Shown: one piece after another, positions 63,448-64,000 of the stretch
Numbering within the stretch: position 1 is the stretch's first letter
How the letters are laid out: the number at the start of each line of letters is the position of its first letter
Origin: Achromobacter xylosoxidans A8
Lineage (GTDB): Bacteria; Pseudomonadota; Gammaproteobacteria; Burkholderiales; Burkholderiaceae_B
NCBI RefSeq assembly: GCF_000165835.1
Contig: NC_014640.1
Span: 6,634,001-6,698,000 of the forward strand
DNA length: 64,000 bases
Direction: 5' to 3'
Made by a program: the position numbers and the translations under genes
The notes under the pieces: model-generated
Databases searched by the model: none
Told to the model about the DNA's origin: nothing
Seen by the model: only the letters and a program-made list of their open reading frames with translations

Positions 63448-64000
63448 ATGAGTACGAACGACGTAAAAAGCGCCAGGCGCGTCCTGGACATCCTGCAGTT
63501 CTTCGCCGCGACGCGGGCGCCGGCCACGCTGTCGCAGATCTCGGCCGGACTGGGCATCCCCAAGTCCAGTTGCCTGGCCTTGCTGGACACCTTGGAAGGC
63601 GACGGCTACGCGCATCAGACCGCGGGCCGTTATTACCTCACCCGCCGTTGGCTGAACGAGGCCCGCACGGTCGCCGAGCATGATCAACTGACCACGCGCA
63701 TCCGGCCCACGCTGGAAGCGCTGCGCGACGAGCTGGACGAGACCCTGATCCTGGCCCAACGGTCCGGCGACCAGGTGGTCTACCTGGACGTGGCCGAACC
63801 CGAGCGCATCGTGCGTTTCACCGCCAGGGTCGGCCAGCAGAAACCGCTGCATGCCTCCGCCTCCGGACGCGCGCTGCTGGGCGCCATGCCGCCCGCCGAG
63901 CGCGAAGCGCTGGCCACGCGCCTGCCCCTGGACCGCTACACCGGCAAGACGGTCAAGACACACAAGCAGCTGCTGCAGCTGATCGAAACCGAAGCCAGGC
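63448..64000 (+). CDS. IclR-family transcriptional regulator, truncated by window edge
   Basis: First 184 codons. N-terminal HTH_IclR (about 8-68, SARRVLDILQFFAATRAPATLSQISAGLGIPKSSCLALLDTLE) and the start of the effector domain (LDETLILAQRSGDQVVYLDV, RVGQQKPLHASASGRALLGAM). It lies 58 bp after the Bug gene on the same strand; the short spacer contains an AT-rich CATGAATATATATTC sequence that may hold its promoter. Confidence 0.92.
   Translation, partial: MSTNDVKSARRVLDILQFFAATRAPATLSQISAGLGIPKSSCLALLDTLEGDGYAHQTAGRYYLTRRWLNEARTVAEHDQLTTRIRPTLEALRDELDETLILAQRSGDQVVYLDVAEPERIVRFTARVGQQKPLHASASGRALLGAMPPAEREALATRLPLDRYTGKTVKTHKQLLQLIETEAR

Overview
The window is a 64-kb chromosomal segment of a GC-rich betaproteobacterium, most likely Alcaligenaceae (Achromobacter/Bordetella-like). 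The reasons are the mreB-mreC-mreD-mrdA block divergent from gatCAB with pyrE and an exonuclease III gene close by, two branched-chain-type ABC transporter clusters, many LysR regulators, a Bug-family (Bordetella uptake gene) solute receptor, and codon usage strongly biased to G/C in the third position. The species assignment is inference from gene content. I found no rRNA, tRNA, CRISPR array or intact insertion sequence.

Layout. 1-9340 holds core genes: rod-shape genes (mrdA truncated by the window edge, mreD, mreC, mreB), gatCAB, a VapBC-type toxin-antitoxin pair lying between two intrinsic terminators, pyrE and an exonuclease III gene. 9322-16541 carries amino-acid exporters with LysR regulators (LysE-type; the argP/argO pair), glutamate dehydrogenase and a periplasmic copper chaperone. 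16872-21717 is a first branched-chain amino-acid ABC operon with a fused permease-ATPase. 21718-22616 has no gene and is packed with long perfect inverted repeats, including two 163/164-bp elements that share a core but have different self-complementary arms. 22617-23647 is ohr/ohrR with two perfect 16-bp operators. 23708-33183 is a Crp-type regulator and an ABC transporter cluster flanked by two acyl-CoA ligases, probably for uptake and CoA activation of an organic acid. 33202-37466 is a sulfide/persulfide detoxification module: a BigR/SqrR-type repressor, two YeeE/YedE half-transporters, a sulfide:quinone reductase-like flavoprotein, a TauE-type exporter and a divergent persulfide dioxygenase. 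37561-45098 contains a double-domain PPK2, a GNAT protein, a HIT protein, a glycosyltransferase, nhaA with a possibly structured leader, a DUF488 protein, a 3-hydroxybutyrate dehydrogenase-like SDR and tenA. 45150-49328 is a FecI-FecR-TonB receptor iron surface-signalling system with a Fur-box-like site. 49444-57602 has ung, rhlE, a MidA-like methyltransferase, cca, slt and 5-formyl-THF cyclo-ligase. 58027-62167 is the Anbu (bacterial proteasome homologue) operon, followed by a Bug receptor and a truncated IclR regulator.

The most interesting system is the Anbu operon: a circularly permuted ATP-grasp protein, an alpha-E protein, a transglutaminase-fold protein and the proteasome-like Anbu peptidase. 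Upstream of it are a perfect NtrC-type dyad (57627-57643) and a consensus sigma-54 -24/-12 promoter (57930-57945), which suggests induction under nitrogen limitation. This would pair peptide ligation chemistry (ATP-grasp) with peptide cleavage or transamidation (transglutaminase fold, Anbu) in one nitrogen-controlled unit. The gene neighbourhood is known from other bacteria; its substrate is not known to me. The next most unusual signals are the palindromic intergenic elements with apparent arm covariation.
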